A stretch of 35,872 nucleotides of DNA from Planctomycetota bacterium (GTDB taxonomy: Bacteria > Planctomycetota > Phycisphaerae > UBA1845). The DNA is taken from assembly GCA_024275565.1 (NCBI GenBank), contig JAJRYY010000080.1, forward strand, positions 1-35,872, read 5' to 3'. Below the pieces are notes generated by a model. The model searched no databases. It saw only the letters and a list, made by a program, of their open reading frames with translations, and was not told the DNA's origin. Each line of letters opens with the position of its first letter. Within the stretch, counting starts at the first letter, position 1. Shown piece by piece: positions 1 through 7,766 of this stretch. A program made the translations under genes and the position numbers.

Positions 1-48
1 AAAGACGTCATCTCCGCCACCCCAACCATGTCGGAAGTGGCGGCGTAA
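1..48 (+). CDS. C-terminal tail of a probable MoxR-family ATPase (partial)
   Basis: The first frame is open from the window edge to a TAA at 46-48 and ends in DVISATPTMSEVAA. MoxR AAA+ ATPases often end in a similar short tail (hydrophobic residues, then TP or PVP), and a MoxR gene normally sits just upstream of DUF58 and BatA-type VWA genes, which here begin at 2138. The assignment is inference from position plus 15 residues; no catalytic motif is visible. A 21-codon frame starts directly after the stop (49-114) and is probably meaningless. Confidence 0.35.
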   Translation, partial: KDVISATPTMSEVAA

Positions 49-189
49 ATGAGTGACGATATGGTGCGACTCGTCGAAAGCTGTGGGACTTTTGGCTACC
101 TCGAGTTTTATTAGTGATCGGTTACGGATAGAATGGAAGCTGCTAGGGTTGATGTTTATTCTGAGACAGGCGATGGGAGATAACGGTTC

Positions 190-1566
190 ATGCTAACACA
201 ATTGACTGCTGTGAACTTCAAATGTTGGCGACAGATTAAACAAATGAAGATGTCGAAGTTGACAGGTCTGTTCGGATCGAACAGCTCTGGAAAGACAAGC
301 GTGCTACAGCTTCTTCTGATGCTGAAACAGACCGTAGAATCGACAGATCGGGCTACAGTGCTTGATTTCGGTGATGAGCGAAGCCTGACAAATCTTGGAA
401 GTTTCGATGACATCGTCTTTGGTCATAAAAAAGGTGAGAGTGTTCATGTTTCATTGGCGTGGACTTGTCCCAAGAAAATCAGCATTTTTGACCCGATGAA
501 GAAAGGTAAGGTTCTTCTGTTTTCGGGGGAAAACATGCACTTTTGGACTCATTTAAGAAATGATGCTTCAAGCGAGTCGAACAAATTGGCGGTCTCAGAT
601 TTCTCGTACGCGTTAGAAGATAATTCCTTCAAGATGGAGCGTAAAGCGAAATCACCTTTCGAATACAAACTGAGTAGCAATGCGGGCGCCTTTAAATTCA
701 AACGAACTCAAGGCCGAGCATGGAGTCTACCAAGTCCAGTCAAATTCTATGGATTCCCAGACCAGGTCTACGCTTACTATCAGAATGCGAGCTTTTTGGC
801 CGAACTGCAGCTTGAATTTGAGGAAATGTTGAAGAATCTATATTACCTTGGTCCTCTTCGGAATGTTCCTCTGCGCCATTATACTTGGACAGGTTCGGAC
901 CCGTCTGATATGGGTCGACGTGGTGAGCGCGTTGTAGACGCGATTCTCGCGTCCCGTGTTAAGGGGCCTTACATCTCACCTGGTCACAAAAAAAAGAGGA
1001 TAACCCTCGAGCGAAGAGTGGCTCAATGGCTGAAGGACCTAAAATTGATCCACTCGTTTAGAGTTGAAGCAATTGCGGAAGGCAGCAACCTTTACCAGGT
1101 TCTTGTGCAGAAGTCTCCAAACGCAGCTGAAGTGCTCATCACGGATGTTGGGTTTGGCGTTTCTCAAGTGATGCCCGTGCTCGTTCTGTGCTACTATGTG
1201 CCAGAGGGTTCAACCATTTTATTAGAGCAACCCGAAATCCATCTCCATCCATCGGTTCAATCCGGACTTGCAGATGTGTTTATCGATGTAATGAAAAATC
1301 GAGGAGTGCAGATAATACTGGAAAGTCATAGCGAACACCTTCTACGCCGCATTCAGCTCCGAATGGCTGAAGCATCAATTAGACCGGAAGATACTTCGCT
1401 CTATTTCTGTGAATCAAAAAGAGACGGTTCAGTTATGGAAGAGCTCGACATTGACTTGTTTGGGAACATAAGCAATTGGCCAAAGGATTTCTTTGGCGAT
1501 GAATTCGGCGAGATGGCTGCGATCACGACTGCACATATGAAGCGTAAAAAAATGGAATCCGCATGA
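190..1566 (+). CDS. AAA/ABC-type ATPase, DUF3696 (OLD-like) family
   Basis: This is a 458-residue ATPase of the SMC/OLD-like class (AAA_15 with a DUF3696-type tail). The Walker A motif GSNSSGKTS is at residues 29-37, just after an N-terminal strand typical of these proteins (LTAVNFKCW). An ABC-like signature region (DVGFGVSQ) precedes Walker B TILLEQPE at 342-349, followed by HLHP and the SHSEHLL switch near 379-385. The C-terminus (NWPKDFFGDEF) matches the DUF3696 ending. No TOPRIM or HNH nuclease domain is visible. The likely effector is therefore the next gene, which overlaps by ATGA and codes for a PIN protein. The start at 190 has a GGGAGA about ten bases upstream. Codon third positions are AT-richer than in the flanking DUF58 operon, suggesting transfer. 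Family known, function inferred (defence or toxin control). Confidence 0.85.
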   Translation: MLTQLTAVNFKCWRQIKQMKMSKLTGLFGSNSSGKTSVLQLLLMLKQTVESTDRATVLDFGDERSLTNLGSFDDIVFGHKKGESVHVSLAWTCPKKISIFDPMKKGKVLLFSGENMHFWTHLRNDASSESNKLAVSDFSYALEDNSFKMERKAKSPFEYKLSSNAGAFKFKRTQGRAWSLPSPVKFYGFPDQVYAYYQNASFLAELQLEFEEMLKNLYYLGPLRNVPLRHYTWTGSDPSDMGRRGERVVDAILASRVKGPYISPGHKKKRITLERRVAQWLKDLKLIHSFRVEAIAEGSNLYQVLVQKSPNAAEVLITDVGFGVSQVMPVLVLCYYVPEGSTILLEQPEIHLHPSVQSGLADVFIDVMKNRGVQIILESHSEHLLRRIQLRMAEASIRPEDTSLYFCESKRDGSVMEELDIDLFGNISNWPKDFFGDEFGEMAAITTAHMKRKKMESA

Positions 1567-2072
1567 GTTCGTATGTCGTGGATACAAACGTTCCGCTAAC
1601 TGCAAATGGAGCAGCTGACCATGTTGCTCCGCAATGCGTCTTGAATTGCTTGGAATACCTTGAGAGAATTCAGTCGAATGGCCGCATCGTGCTCGACGAC
1701 AAAAGGCTGATTCTGACGGAGTACCTGAAAAAGTTGTCGCCATCTGGGCAGCCCGGTGCAGGAGATCAATTCATGAAATGGGTTTGGCAAAATCAGGCGG
1801 TCCCGGAGAGATGTGAACAGGTCACTATTACTCCAACAATCGAGGGTACTTCATGTTTTGCAGAGTTTCCAGACGACCCAAGATTCGAGTCATTCGATCG
1901 GGATGACCGAAAATTTGTGGCGGCAGCATTGGCATGTGAGCAATGCCCTCCAGTATTGAATGCAACCGACTCTGACTGGTGGAATTTCCAGGATGTTCTC
2001 CGAGAGTACGGGATCCGAATCGAGTTTCTTTGCCCCGAGTTGTTTTCACAAGACAGATCCGGGAAAACATGA
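1563..2072 (+). CDS. PIN-domain putative nuclease paired with the ATPase
   Basis: This 169-residue protein has the PIN-domain layout of acidic residues. VVDTNV opens the first strand (Asp7). Glu53 lies in LILTEY, Asp112/114/115 in FDRDDRKFVAAAL, and Asp136/138 in NATDSDW. PIN domains are Mg-dependent ribonucleases, common as toxins. The length and spacing are larger than in a typical VapC toxin. The ATG overlaps the stop of the ATPase gene (ATGA), so the two are translationally coupled. No small antitoxin gene is adjacent, so the ATPase may itself be the control or sensor partner. Codon use resembles the ATPase and not the downstream operon. Nuclease activity and target are inference. Confidence 0.75.
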   Translation: MSSYVVDTNVPLTANGAADHVAPQCVLNCLEYLERIQSNGRIVLDDKRLILTEYLKKLSPSGQPGAGDQFMKWVWQNQAVPERCEQVTITPTIEGTSCFAEFPDDPRFESFDRDDRKFVAAALACEQCPPVLNATDSDWWNFQDVLREYGIRIEFLCPELFSQDRSGKT

Positions 2073-2078
2073 AATCCG

Positions 2079-2091
2079 CACCCTGTGGGTG
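2079..2091 (+). terminator. Short hairpin after the PIN gene
   Basis: CACCC-tgt-GGGTG forms a five-base stem seven bases after the PIN stop. It has no clear T-run, so it is a weak terminator at best. It could separate the ATPase-PIN pair from the DUF58 operon. Confidence 0.25.
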
Positions 2092-2137
2092 TAATTACGA
2101 AAATTGAGATTATTGAATTTACTGAAGAAATATACGA

Positions 2138-3043
2138 ATGGGAAATTCGACAATAAAAAATCAGACATCAACCCTCCTCGATCCGGAATTTATGGCCAGG
2201 CTTGACCGCCTGGAGCTGGTCAGCCGGAAAATTTTCGCAGGCAAGCTGCGCGGAGAGCGGCGGAGCAAGCGACGAGGCGAATCGGTCGAATTTGCCGATT
2301 ACCGTAACTACTCTCCCGGCGACGACCTGCGTTTTCTCGACTGGAACATCTACGCCCGCCTCGACCGCCTCTTCATCAAGCTCTTCCTCGAAGAGGAGGA
2401 CCTCCTCATCAGCTTCATCGTGGACGCGTCCGCAAGCATGAATTTCGGAACGCCCGACAAAGGTCTCTATGCCCGAAAAATAGCAGCAGCCCTCGCCTAC
2501 ATCGGACTGGTAAACTACGACCGCGTCAGCTTATACACCTTCGCCGGCGGGCTGAAGGAGGAGATGGCAGGCATCCGAGGCCGACGCCTCACCCAGCGAA
2601 TGCTCCAGTTCCTCGACAACGTCCAATATCACCCAGAGAGCAATTTCTCCGCCGCATGCAAGCAATACGCCATCCGTCACCCGCAGCGTGGCATCGTCAT
2701 CGTCATCGGCGATTTCCTCGACAAGGGCGGCTATGAAGCAGGACTCCGATATCTCCTCGGGCGGGATTTAGACATCTACGTCATCCAGACCCTCTCCCAA
2801 CAGGAGGTTGATCCACCCTTCGTCGGCGACCTGAAACTCACCGATGTCGAAGACGGCGACCACGCCGAGGTCACCGTCAGCCGGGCCTTAATCAAACGAT
2901 ACAAACACAATCTGGAGATCTACTGCCAGCAGCTCAAGGAATTCTGCACCCGCCGCGGCATCGTCTACATGTTCACAACCACAGACGTCCCCTTCGACCA
3001 ACTCGTCCTGAACTACCTCCGCCGAAGGGGGTTACTGAGATGA
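2138..3043 (+). CDS. DUF58 domain protein (MoxR/Bat operon)
   Basis: A complete 301-residue DUF58 protein. The family hallmark is clear: after LLDPEFMARLDRL and a basic stretch comes RRGESVEFADYRNYSPGDD, then a DWN motif and the FIKLFLEEE segment. A VWA-like metal site (VDASASM) lies near residue 100. DUF58 proteins are usually encoded with a MoxR AAA+ ATPase and VWA/BatA proteins. They are thought to act in MoxR-assisted maturation or envelope-stress functions. No transmembrane segment is visible. It lies 49 bases upstream of the BatA-like gene on the same strand. The ribosome-binding site before the ATG is weak, possibly because the original upstream context was displaced. Confidence 0.9.
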   Translation: MGNSTIKNQTSTLLDPEFMARLDRLELVSRKIFAGKLRGERRSKRRGESVEFADYRNYSPGDDLRFLDWNIYARLDRLFIKLFLEEEDLLISFIVDASASMNFGTPDKGLYARKIAAALAYIGLVNYDRVSLYTFAGGLKEEMAGIRGRRLTQRMLQFLDNVQYHPESNFSAACKQYAIRHPQRGIVIVIGDFLDKGGYEAGLRYLLGRDLDIYVIQTLSQQEVDPPFVGDLKLTDVEDGDHAEVTVSRALIKRYKHNLEIYCQQLKEFCTRRGIVYMFTTTDVPFDQLVLNYLRRRGLLR

Positions 3044-3092
3044 CGATGGACATCCGCAACGTACCATCGGTGAATTATGTAGGAGGGCGCAG

Positions 3093-5165
3093 ATGGAATT
3101 CCTGACCCCCAACGCCATCGCCATCGCAGGCGGACTCACCCTCCCACCTCTCATCGCCCTGTACTTCCTAAAACTGAAGCGGCAGGTCATCCCCGTCTCA
3201 TCAACCCTCCTATGGCTCAAAGCCATCGAAGACCTCCACGTCAACGCACCCTTCCAGCGACTCCGCAACAGCCTGCTCCTCTGGCTTCAACTCCTCGTAC
3301 TCCTCCTGGCAGCCCTCGCACTGGGGCGCCCGATGTTCCTCACCACCCAGAAGCACGAAAAATCGCTGATCCTCCTGATCGACCAGTCAGCTTCCATGTC
3401 GGTCGTGGAAGACAACCGACAAACCCGCCTCGACGTCGCCAAAGAGGAAGCGAAAAAGGTCGTAGCAGCCATGGACGATTCCGCCCGTGCGATGGTCATA
3501 GCCTTCTGCGACCGTGCAACCATGGTCTCATCTTTCGACACGGATAAAGAAGCACTCGCCCGAAAAATCGACTCCATCGACCCCACAGACAGCACATCCC
3601 GCCTCTCAGAAGCTATCACACTCGCAGAAGCCTACTCTCAGAACATCATCATCGGATCCAGCTCCGGAACCGACGTCGGACCCCAGTCCGCCGCAGGAGA
3701 ATCCAGTGTATTCCTCTTCACCGACGGTCGCATCGAAGACGCAAATGACGTATCCCCCCAGCGGCTCGACCTCGCAAAAATGCAGGTCATCCGCATCGGC
3801 AAGCGGACAGACAACGTCGGCATCATCGCCATGGACGCTCGCCGCCAATACGAAAAACCCGAAATCCTCCAGGTCTTTTCTACCGTCAGAAACTTCGGCC
3901 CAGACCCCGTCACCCTCGACGTAACCCTGTTCATTGACAACCAGCACGCCGACGTCAAAACCATCACACTCACAAGCGGTTCATCCGGCGAAACAGAAAT
4001 GGCGACTCAAGACGATACCGAATCGGACGTCCCCGCTGTGACGGAATCTCCACACGACGCACCACCCCCCGGTTCTGTCGTGGCCATCGCATTCGACGAT
4101 ATCGAGCTGTCCGAAGGCGCCATCATCGAAGTTCGCCTCAAAATCGACGACGCCCTCCCAGCAGACAACCGGGCATACAGCGTAGTCCCATCCCCAAAAA
4201 ACGTAGACGTCCTGCTCATCACACGCGGCAACCATCTCCTCGAACGAACATTGGCCACCCTCCGCATCAACGCCGTCAAAATGACCCCCGAAGAGTACGA
4301 AAACGCATCCGAAGACCTCATCGTCGAAGCGGGCAGATCACGCTTCAGCCTCGTCATGTTCGACGACCACAGTACCGCACGCCTCCCACCCGGCAATTAC
4401 ATGTTCTGGGGGTCAGCCCCACAGATTGATGGCGTCGAAGAACTCGGCATCGTCGAAAACGAGATCATGATCGACTGGGACGCCGCACACCCTGTCCTGC
4501 GCCACGCCTCCATCGCCAACCTCGAAATTTTCTACCACTGGAAACGCCTCAAACTCCCCCCAGACGCCATACGCCTCATAGAGGGCGAAACCGACACAAG
4601 CACCGTCCTCTCCTACTTCTCCAGCGACGGCAGGCAGTTCCTCGTATGCGCATTCTCAATCTTTGTCATCAGCGACGATGGCCAACCCGTCCTCAACACC
4701 AACTGGATCATGCGCTGGGACTGGGTATCCTTCCTCTCCGACGCAATCCAGTTCCTCGCATCCGCAACCCAGACCGAAAATCTGAAAAGTCTCCGCCCAG
4801 GCGACCCCGCAACCACCCCCATCGACCAGCGCACCGAAACCGTCCAGATCAGCCGACCCGACGGCCGCACAGACGACATCCCCACCGGCGGAGCCCCCTC
4901 CGTCACCTACGCCAGAACCCGTAGCATCGGTACCTATAAAGTCACGCCAGCGGAGACGGGACAGGGGATATTCGCAGTCAATCTTTACAGCAGCGCCGAA
5001 AGCGACGTAACCCCGCAAAAACAAGTCTCAATCGGATCAAGTACGATCGCAGTATCCGAGGGTCAGGCGGAGGTGAACGAACCAGTCTGGACATGGTTCC
5101 TGCTGGCTGCCCTCGTCATCATGATGCTCGAATGGATCGTCTACAACCGCCGCGTATTCGTATAA
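3093..5165 (+). CDS. BatA-like VWA-domain membrane protein
   Basis: A 690-residue envelope protein. The N-terminus matches the aerotolerance/BatA N-terminal domain: a hydrophobic segment at about 10-27, a short loop containing LKLKRQ and STLLWLKA, and a second membrane helix at about 57-78. A von Willebrand factor A domain follows, with the MIDAS start LIDQSASMS near residue 90 and a later TDGR. The middle part is beta-rich and resembles CARDB/Ig-type segments of such proteins. A C-terminal membrane helix lies at about 664-684. The start is supported by GGAGG at 3081-3085, eight bases before ATG. It forms an operon with the DUF58 gene upstream and possibly a MoxR gene beyond. Substrate unknown. 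Confidence 0.87.
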   Translation: MEFLTPNAIAIAGGLTLPPLIALYFLKLKRQVIPVSSTLLWLKAIEDLHVNAPFQRLRNSLLLWLQLLVLLLAALALGRPMFLTTQKHEKSLILLIDQSASMSVVEDNRQTRLDVAKEEAKKVVAAMDDSARAMVIAFCDRATMVSSFDTDKEALARKIDSIDPTDSTSRLSEAITLAEAYSQNIIIGSSSGTDVGPQSAAGESSVFLFTDGRIEDANDVSPQRLDLAKMQVIRIGKRTDNVGIIAMDARRQYEKPEILQVFSTVRNFGPDPVTLDVTLFIDNQHADVKTITLTSGSSGETEMATQDDTESDVPAVTESPHDAPPPGSVVAIAFDDIELSEGAIIEVRLKIDDALPADNRAYSVVPSPKNVDVLLITRGNHLLERTLATLRINAVKMTPEEYENASEDLIVEAGRSRFSLVMFDDHSTARLPPGNYMFWGSAPQIDGVEELGIVENEIMIDWDAAHPVLRHASIANLEIFYHWKRLKLPPDAIRLIEGETDTSTVLSYFSSDGRQFLVCAFSIFVISDDGQPVLNTNWIMRWDWVSFLSDAIQFLASATQTENLKSLRPGDPATTPIDQRTETVQISRPDGRTDDIPTGGAPSVTYARTRSIGTYKVTPAETGQGIFAVNLYSSAESDVTPQKQVSIGSSTIAVSEGQAEVNEPVWTWFLLAALVIMMLEWIVYNRRVFV

Positions 5166-5189
5166 CGTCGCCGATCGTCCCCCACACCA

Positions 5190-6299
5190 TCAACCATGCA
5201 GCCGCCCCAACAGCCCATCGGCCGCATCGTGCATGAACGTCTTCAGCACATCCTCAGGCAAACCCTTCCCAGCCAGCATCGGCGCATCCATCTCACCAAA
5301 CCGATCAGGATCCACCATCGCCAGATCGGGGTCTGCAATGGGAGATTCACCGGCGTAATCCGTCTCAAAAAGCGTCCGCAGCGACCAGTACCGAGACGCA
5401 TACAGATCAAACGCCTCTCCATCACCGCTCGCCAGTGACGTCCTTTCATCATCAGTCGTCGCCGCAGACAGATGCTTATCACTCGTCACAATATCCGACC
5501 CAAACATGATCCGCCCACGCCACCGCTCAAAAAACGCCAGCAAATCATCCCGCGAATGCTTGCTCAACTCCCGCACCATCCATTTCGCAGCGCTCGTATC
5601 CAGATGTAGATTGTCATGCCGCTCCAGCATCCCCGAAAGAAACGTCAAATCCTCAGGCCAACCCCCCATATGGGCAGCCACAAACGGCGTATCAAACCGC
5701 TCCAGAACATCCTCAAACGCCTCATACTGCTCCAGCTTCGTCCCATACCGCCCGGCATCGGCATACTTCGTCGCAAACCACGTATCAGGATCGCCAATAT
5801 GCACCATAATCACCATCCCAAGCTGATGCGCCGTAGACATCGACTCAAGAATATGCGGCGCATTCAGCAGCAACGCATCCTTCGCACCCGCCTTCTCCTC
5901 CAGATCGCGCCGACGCGGAGCGGACCAGAACTTCACGATCCGCACCCCCTCACCATGCAGCTCCTCAATCATCCGCGCATAATCCTCGCCCAGCGTTTTC
6001 GTCAACCGAGGACCAAGCGATGCAAGTTTTGCAAAATCCGGCACCACAATAAACCGAACCAAATCCCCCAGAACAGCCCGTACCGCATCGATCCCCTCCC
6101 GAGGCGTCATCGAATACGTCAACCCAACCCCATACGTCTCAGCCACCCGTCGATACACCTTCGCCGCTTCACCACCCACGATATGAGAATGCACATCGAT
6201 GATCCGGTAGGGGCGCTTCGGAAATCGCATCGCCTCAGCCACATAATCCAACCCAAGACGATTGGCAGAACTCTGTCCAGTTGTAGATTTATCCGTCAC
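5190..6299 (-). CDS. Amidohydrolase (Amidohydro_2, TIM-barrel)
   Basis: This metal-dependent hydrolase has the amidohydrolase-2/ACMSD-like layout. IIDVHSHIVGG near the N-terminus carries the HxH metal ligands. VHIGDPDTW, AAHMGGWPEDL and the late IMFGSDIV (catalytic Asp) follow in order. At about 369 residues it is a complete single-domain enzyme. GTG at 6299 is preferred over the in-frame GTG at 6308, because AAGGG sits eight bases upstream of it and overlaps the longer start. It is convergent with the BatA-like gene and downstream of the TetR-DinB-DinB genes on the same strand. A perfect 18-bp palindrome lies between it and dinB-like 1, so cotranscription is uncertain. Substrate cannot be assigned. 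Confidence 0.85.
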   Translation of the reverse strand: MTDKSTTGQSSANRLGLDYVAEAMRFPKRPYRIIDVHSHIVGGEAAKVYRRVAETYGVGLTYSMTPREGIDAVRAVLGDLVRFIVVPDFAKLASLGPRLTKTLGEDYARMIEELHGEGVRIVKFWSAPRRRDLEEKAGAKDALLLNAPHILESMSTAHQLGMVIMVHIGDPDTWFATKYADAGRYGTKLEQYEAFEDVLERFDTPFVAAHMGGWPEDLTFLSGMLERHDNLHLDTSAAKWMVRELSKHSRDDLLAFFERWRGRIMFGSDIVTSDKHLSAATTDDERTSLASGDGEAFDLYASRYWSLRTLFETDYAGESPIADPDLAMVDPDRFGEMDAPMLAGKGLPEDVLKTFMHDAADGLLGRLHG

Positions 6300-6335
6300 A
6301 AACGCCACCCTTCATCAACAATGTCAATGCGCGTA

Positions 6336-6374
6336 TGCTGGTGGGGGGACGAAACCTTCGTCCCCCCACCAGCA
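6336..6374. repeat. Perfect 18-bp inverted repeat with 3-nt loop
   Basis: TGCTGGTGGGGGGACGAA is followed after ACC by its exact reverse complement TTCGTCCCCCCACCAGCA. It lies between two minus-strand genes and lacks a T-run on either side. It is better described as a REP/BIME-like palindromic unit than as an intrinsic terminator, though the stem is strong enough to pause or protect RNA. Confidence 0.85.
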
Positions 6375-6379
6375 TGTTG

Positions 6380-6397
6380 GGCAGGCTATTGCCTGCC
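6380..6397. repeat. Palindromic interspersed repeat, type B copy 1
   Basis: GGCAGGC-TATT-GCCTGCC is a perfect seven-base stem with a four-base loop, six bases after the 18-bp palindrome. The same core, GGGCAGGCTRTYGCC, recurs at 7026, 33692 (degenerate) and 35267, always outside genes. Confidence 0.75.
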
Positions 6398-6413
6398 GGT
6401 CCTCTACCACACC

Positions 6414-6911
6414 CTACGCAATAAGCGGCCTGCGACCATCCGCACGACGAGCGTCAGCCACCTGACCAACATGCATCGCAGGATGAAGCATCACCAGCGA
6501 AAACACCTTGCCGACCGTCCCGAGGAGATCCACCCAGCTTTGAGGGCAGTTCTGACTGGGCTTATCGAGATCCTCATCCGAAAGGCCATCCAGAATGCTC
6601 AACGTGTGTGTGCGAACCTCCTCGAATGTCTCCAGCAATACCTCATACGGCGGATACCGATGCACATCCATACTCACTTCATCACCATCAAACATCGATT
6701 TCCAGTCATCCAGCGGATTCGCAATACCCAGAACCATGCGGTGAATCAGATTCGATTCCGTATACACAAGATGACCAAGCACCCACAAGGGATGGTTACC
6801 GCCATGAACCGTAGGCTGCTTCACTGGGGCATCCCGCATGTCCAAAAGCAGGGTCGTCATAAAATGCTTACTACGCCCCATGGTATGCTTGATAAACCCG
6901 GTTGTGTTCAT
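6414..6911 (-). CDS. DinB-like (DinB_2) family protein, copy 1
   Basis: A four-helix-bundle DinB-like protein of about 165 residues. The metal ligands of this family are visible: His in GGNHPLWVLGHLVYTE and the C-terminal HPAMHVGQVADARR pair. DinB/YfiT-like enzymes are metal-dependent and often use low-molecular-weight thiols. This is unrelated to DNA polymerase IV despite the name. It is a close paralogue of the protein at 7209-7709, colinear over the whole length. That alignment favours the internal Met at 6911 (MNTTGFIKHTMG against MKTTEFIKDAMG) over the in-frame ATG at 6923. Function of the pair is unknown; the TetR gene upstream on the same strand is the likely regulator. Confidence 0.85.
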   Translation of the reverse strand: MNTTGFIKHTMGRSKHFMTTLLLDMRDAPVKQPTVHGGNHPLWVLGHLVYTESNLIHRMVLGIANPLDDWKSMFDGDEVSMDVHRYPPYEVLLETFEEVRTHTLSILDGLSDEDLDKPSQNCPQSWVDLLGTVGKVFSLVMLHPAMHVGQVADARRADGRRPLIA

Positions 6912-6990
6912 GACTCCCGCCATCCTGATCCATGAGGGTGGAGATTACGGTGGGCGACTGACCAGCAGACGCTACACTGATAACCTGACG

Positions 6991-7150
6991 CCAAAGTCAG
7001 CACGCCCACCAGTCGCGGACAAGTAGGGCAGGCTGTTGCCCACCGTTTTGCTACCAGACGCGGGTGCCCTATCCTTGAGCGCAGCGGAAGGGTGGGGGAC
7101 TGATTCAGACAGCGCACACCGCAATACCAAAGTCAGCACACCCACCAACA
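6991..7150. repeat. Intergenic direct repeats plus type B palindromic repeat between the dinB-like genes
   Basis: The gap between the two DinB-like genes holds a direct repeat of about 21 bases (CCAAAGTCAGCACGCCCACC at 6991 and a one-mismatch copy near 7127). Between them, at 7023-7041, lies GTAGGGCAGGCTGTTGCCC, the second copy of the type B palindromic repeat. No reading frame is supported here. Confidence 0.65.
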
Positions 7151-7208
7151 CCGCACCATGCAGGGCAGGAAATTTTGCATGCAGCTATGTAACCGTTTCC
7201 GCCACACC

Positions 7209-7709
7209 CTACGCAATCAGCGGCTTGCGACCATCCGCACGACGGGCGTCAGCCACCTGGCCAATATGCATCGCAGGATGAAGCACAACAATCGAGAAAA
7301 CCTTACCGATCGTACCAACAAAATCCTCACGTTCCGGAGGACAGTTCTGACTCGGCTTGTCAAGATCAGCATCCGTAAGACCATCCAGAACCTTCAGCGA
7401 ATGGGCGCGAACCTCCTCGAATTTTGCAAGCAGCTCCTCATACGGAGGATACTGAGACAAATCCGTACCAACCTCCTTGCCATCACCAAACATCGACTTC
7501 CACTCAACCAGCGGATTCGTCTCGCCCAGAATCATATGATGAATCAGGTTGGCCTCAGAGTACACAAGATGACCAAGCACCCACATCGGATGATTCCCAC
7601 CATTCACGGTCGGCTGCTTCATCGGAGCATCCTTCATGTCCTCAAGCAGCGTCGTCACAAAATACTTGCTGAACCCCATTGCGTCCTTGATAAATTCAGT
7701 CGTCTTCAT
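7209..7709 (-). CDS. DinB-like (DinB_2) family protein, copy 2
   Basis: 166 residues, full length, with the same metal-binding signatures as copy 1: GGNHPMWVLGHLVYSE and HPAMHIGQVADARR. The two proteins agree along their entire length, with most differences in the middle acidic segment, so this is a tandem gene duplication. The ATG at 7709 is preceded by GGAAAGG at a good distance. The gene lies 57 bases downstream of the TetR gene on the same strand. It probably shares the autoregulated TetR promoter, unless the small palindrome between them terminates transcription. Enzymatic substrate unknown. Confidence 0.87.
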   Translation of the reverse strand: MKTTEFIKDAMGFSKYFVTTLLEDMKDAPMKQPTVNGGNHPMWVLGHLVYSEANLIHHMILGETNPLVEWKSMFGDGKEVGTDLSQYPPYEELLAKFEEVRAHSLKVLDGLTDADLDKPSQNCPPEREDFVGTIGKVFSIVVLHPAMHIGQVADARRADGRKPLIA

Positions 7710-7731
7710 TCTTCATACCTTTCCATCTGCA

Positions 7732-7748
7732 TTCCCATATCCTGGGAA
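7732..7748. other. Small palindrome between tetR and dinB-like 2
   Basis: TTCCCA-tatcc-TGGGAA is a perfect six-base inverted repeat with a five-base spacer. It could be a weak hairpin attenuating readthrough from the TetR gene, or an operator. There is no T-run on the minus strand directly after it. Confidence 0.35.
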
Positions 7749-7766
7749 ACATAAATATAAACCGCA

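Noticed and set aside
49-114. 21-codon frame directly after the MoxR-like stop
   Set aside because: Too short, no ribosome-binding site and no recognisable content.
5616-6935. 439-codon plus-strand open frame
   Set aside because: It is antisense to the amidohydrolase and DinB-like genes, whose motifs are intact, and its product is Arg/Pro/His-rich as expected of a shadow frame.
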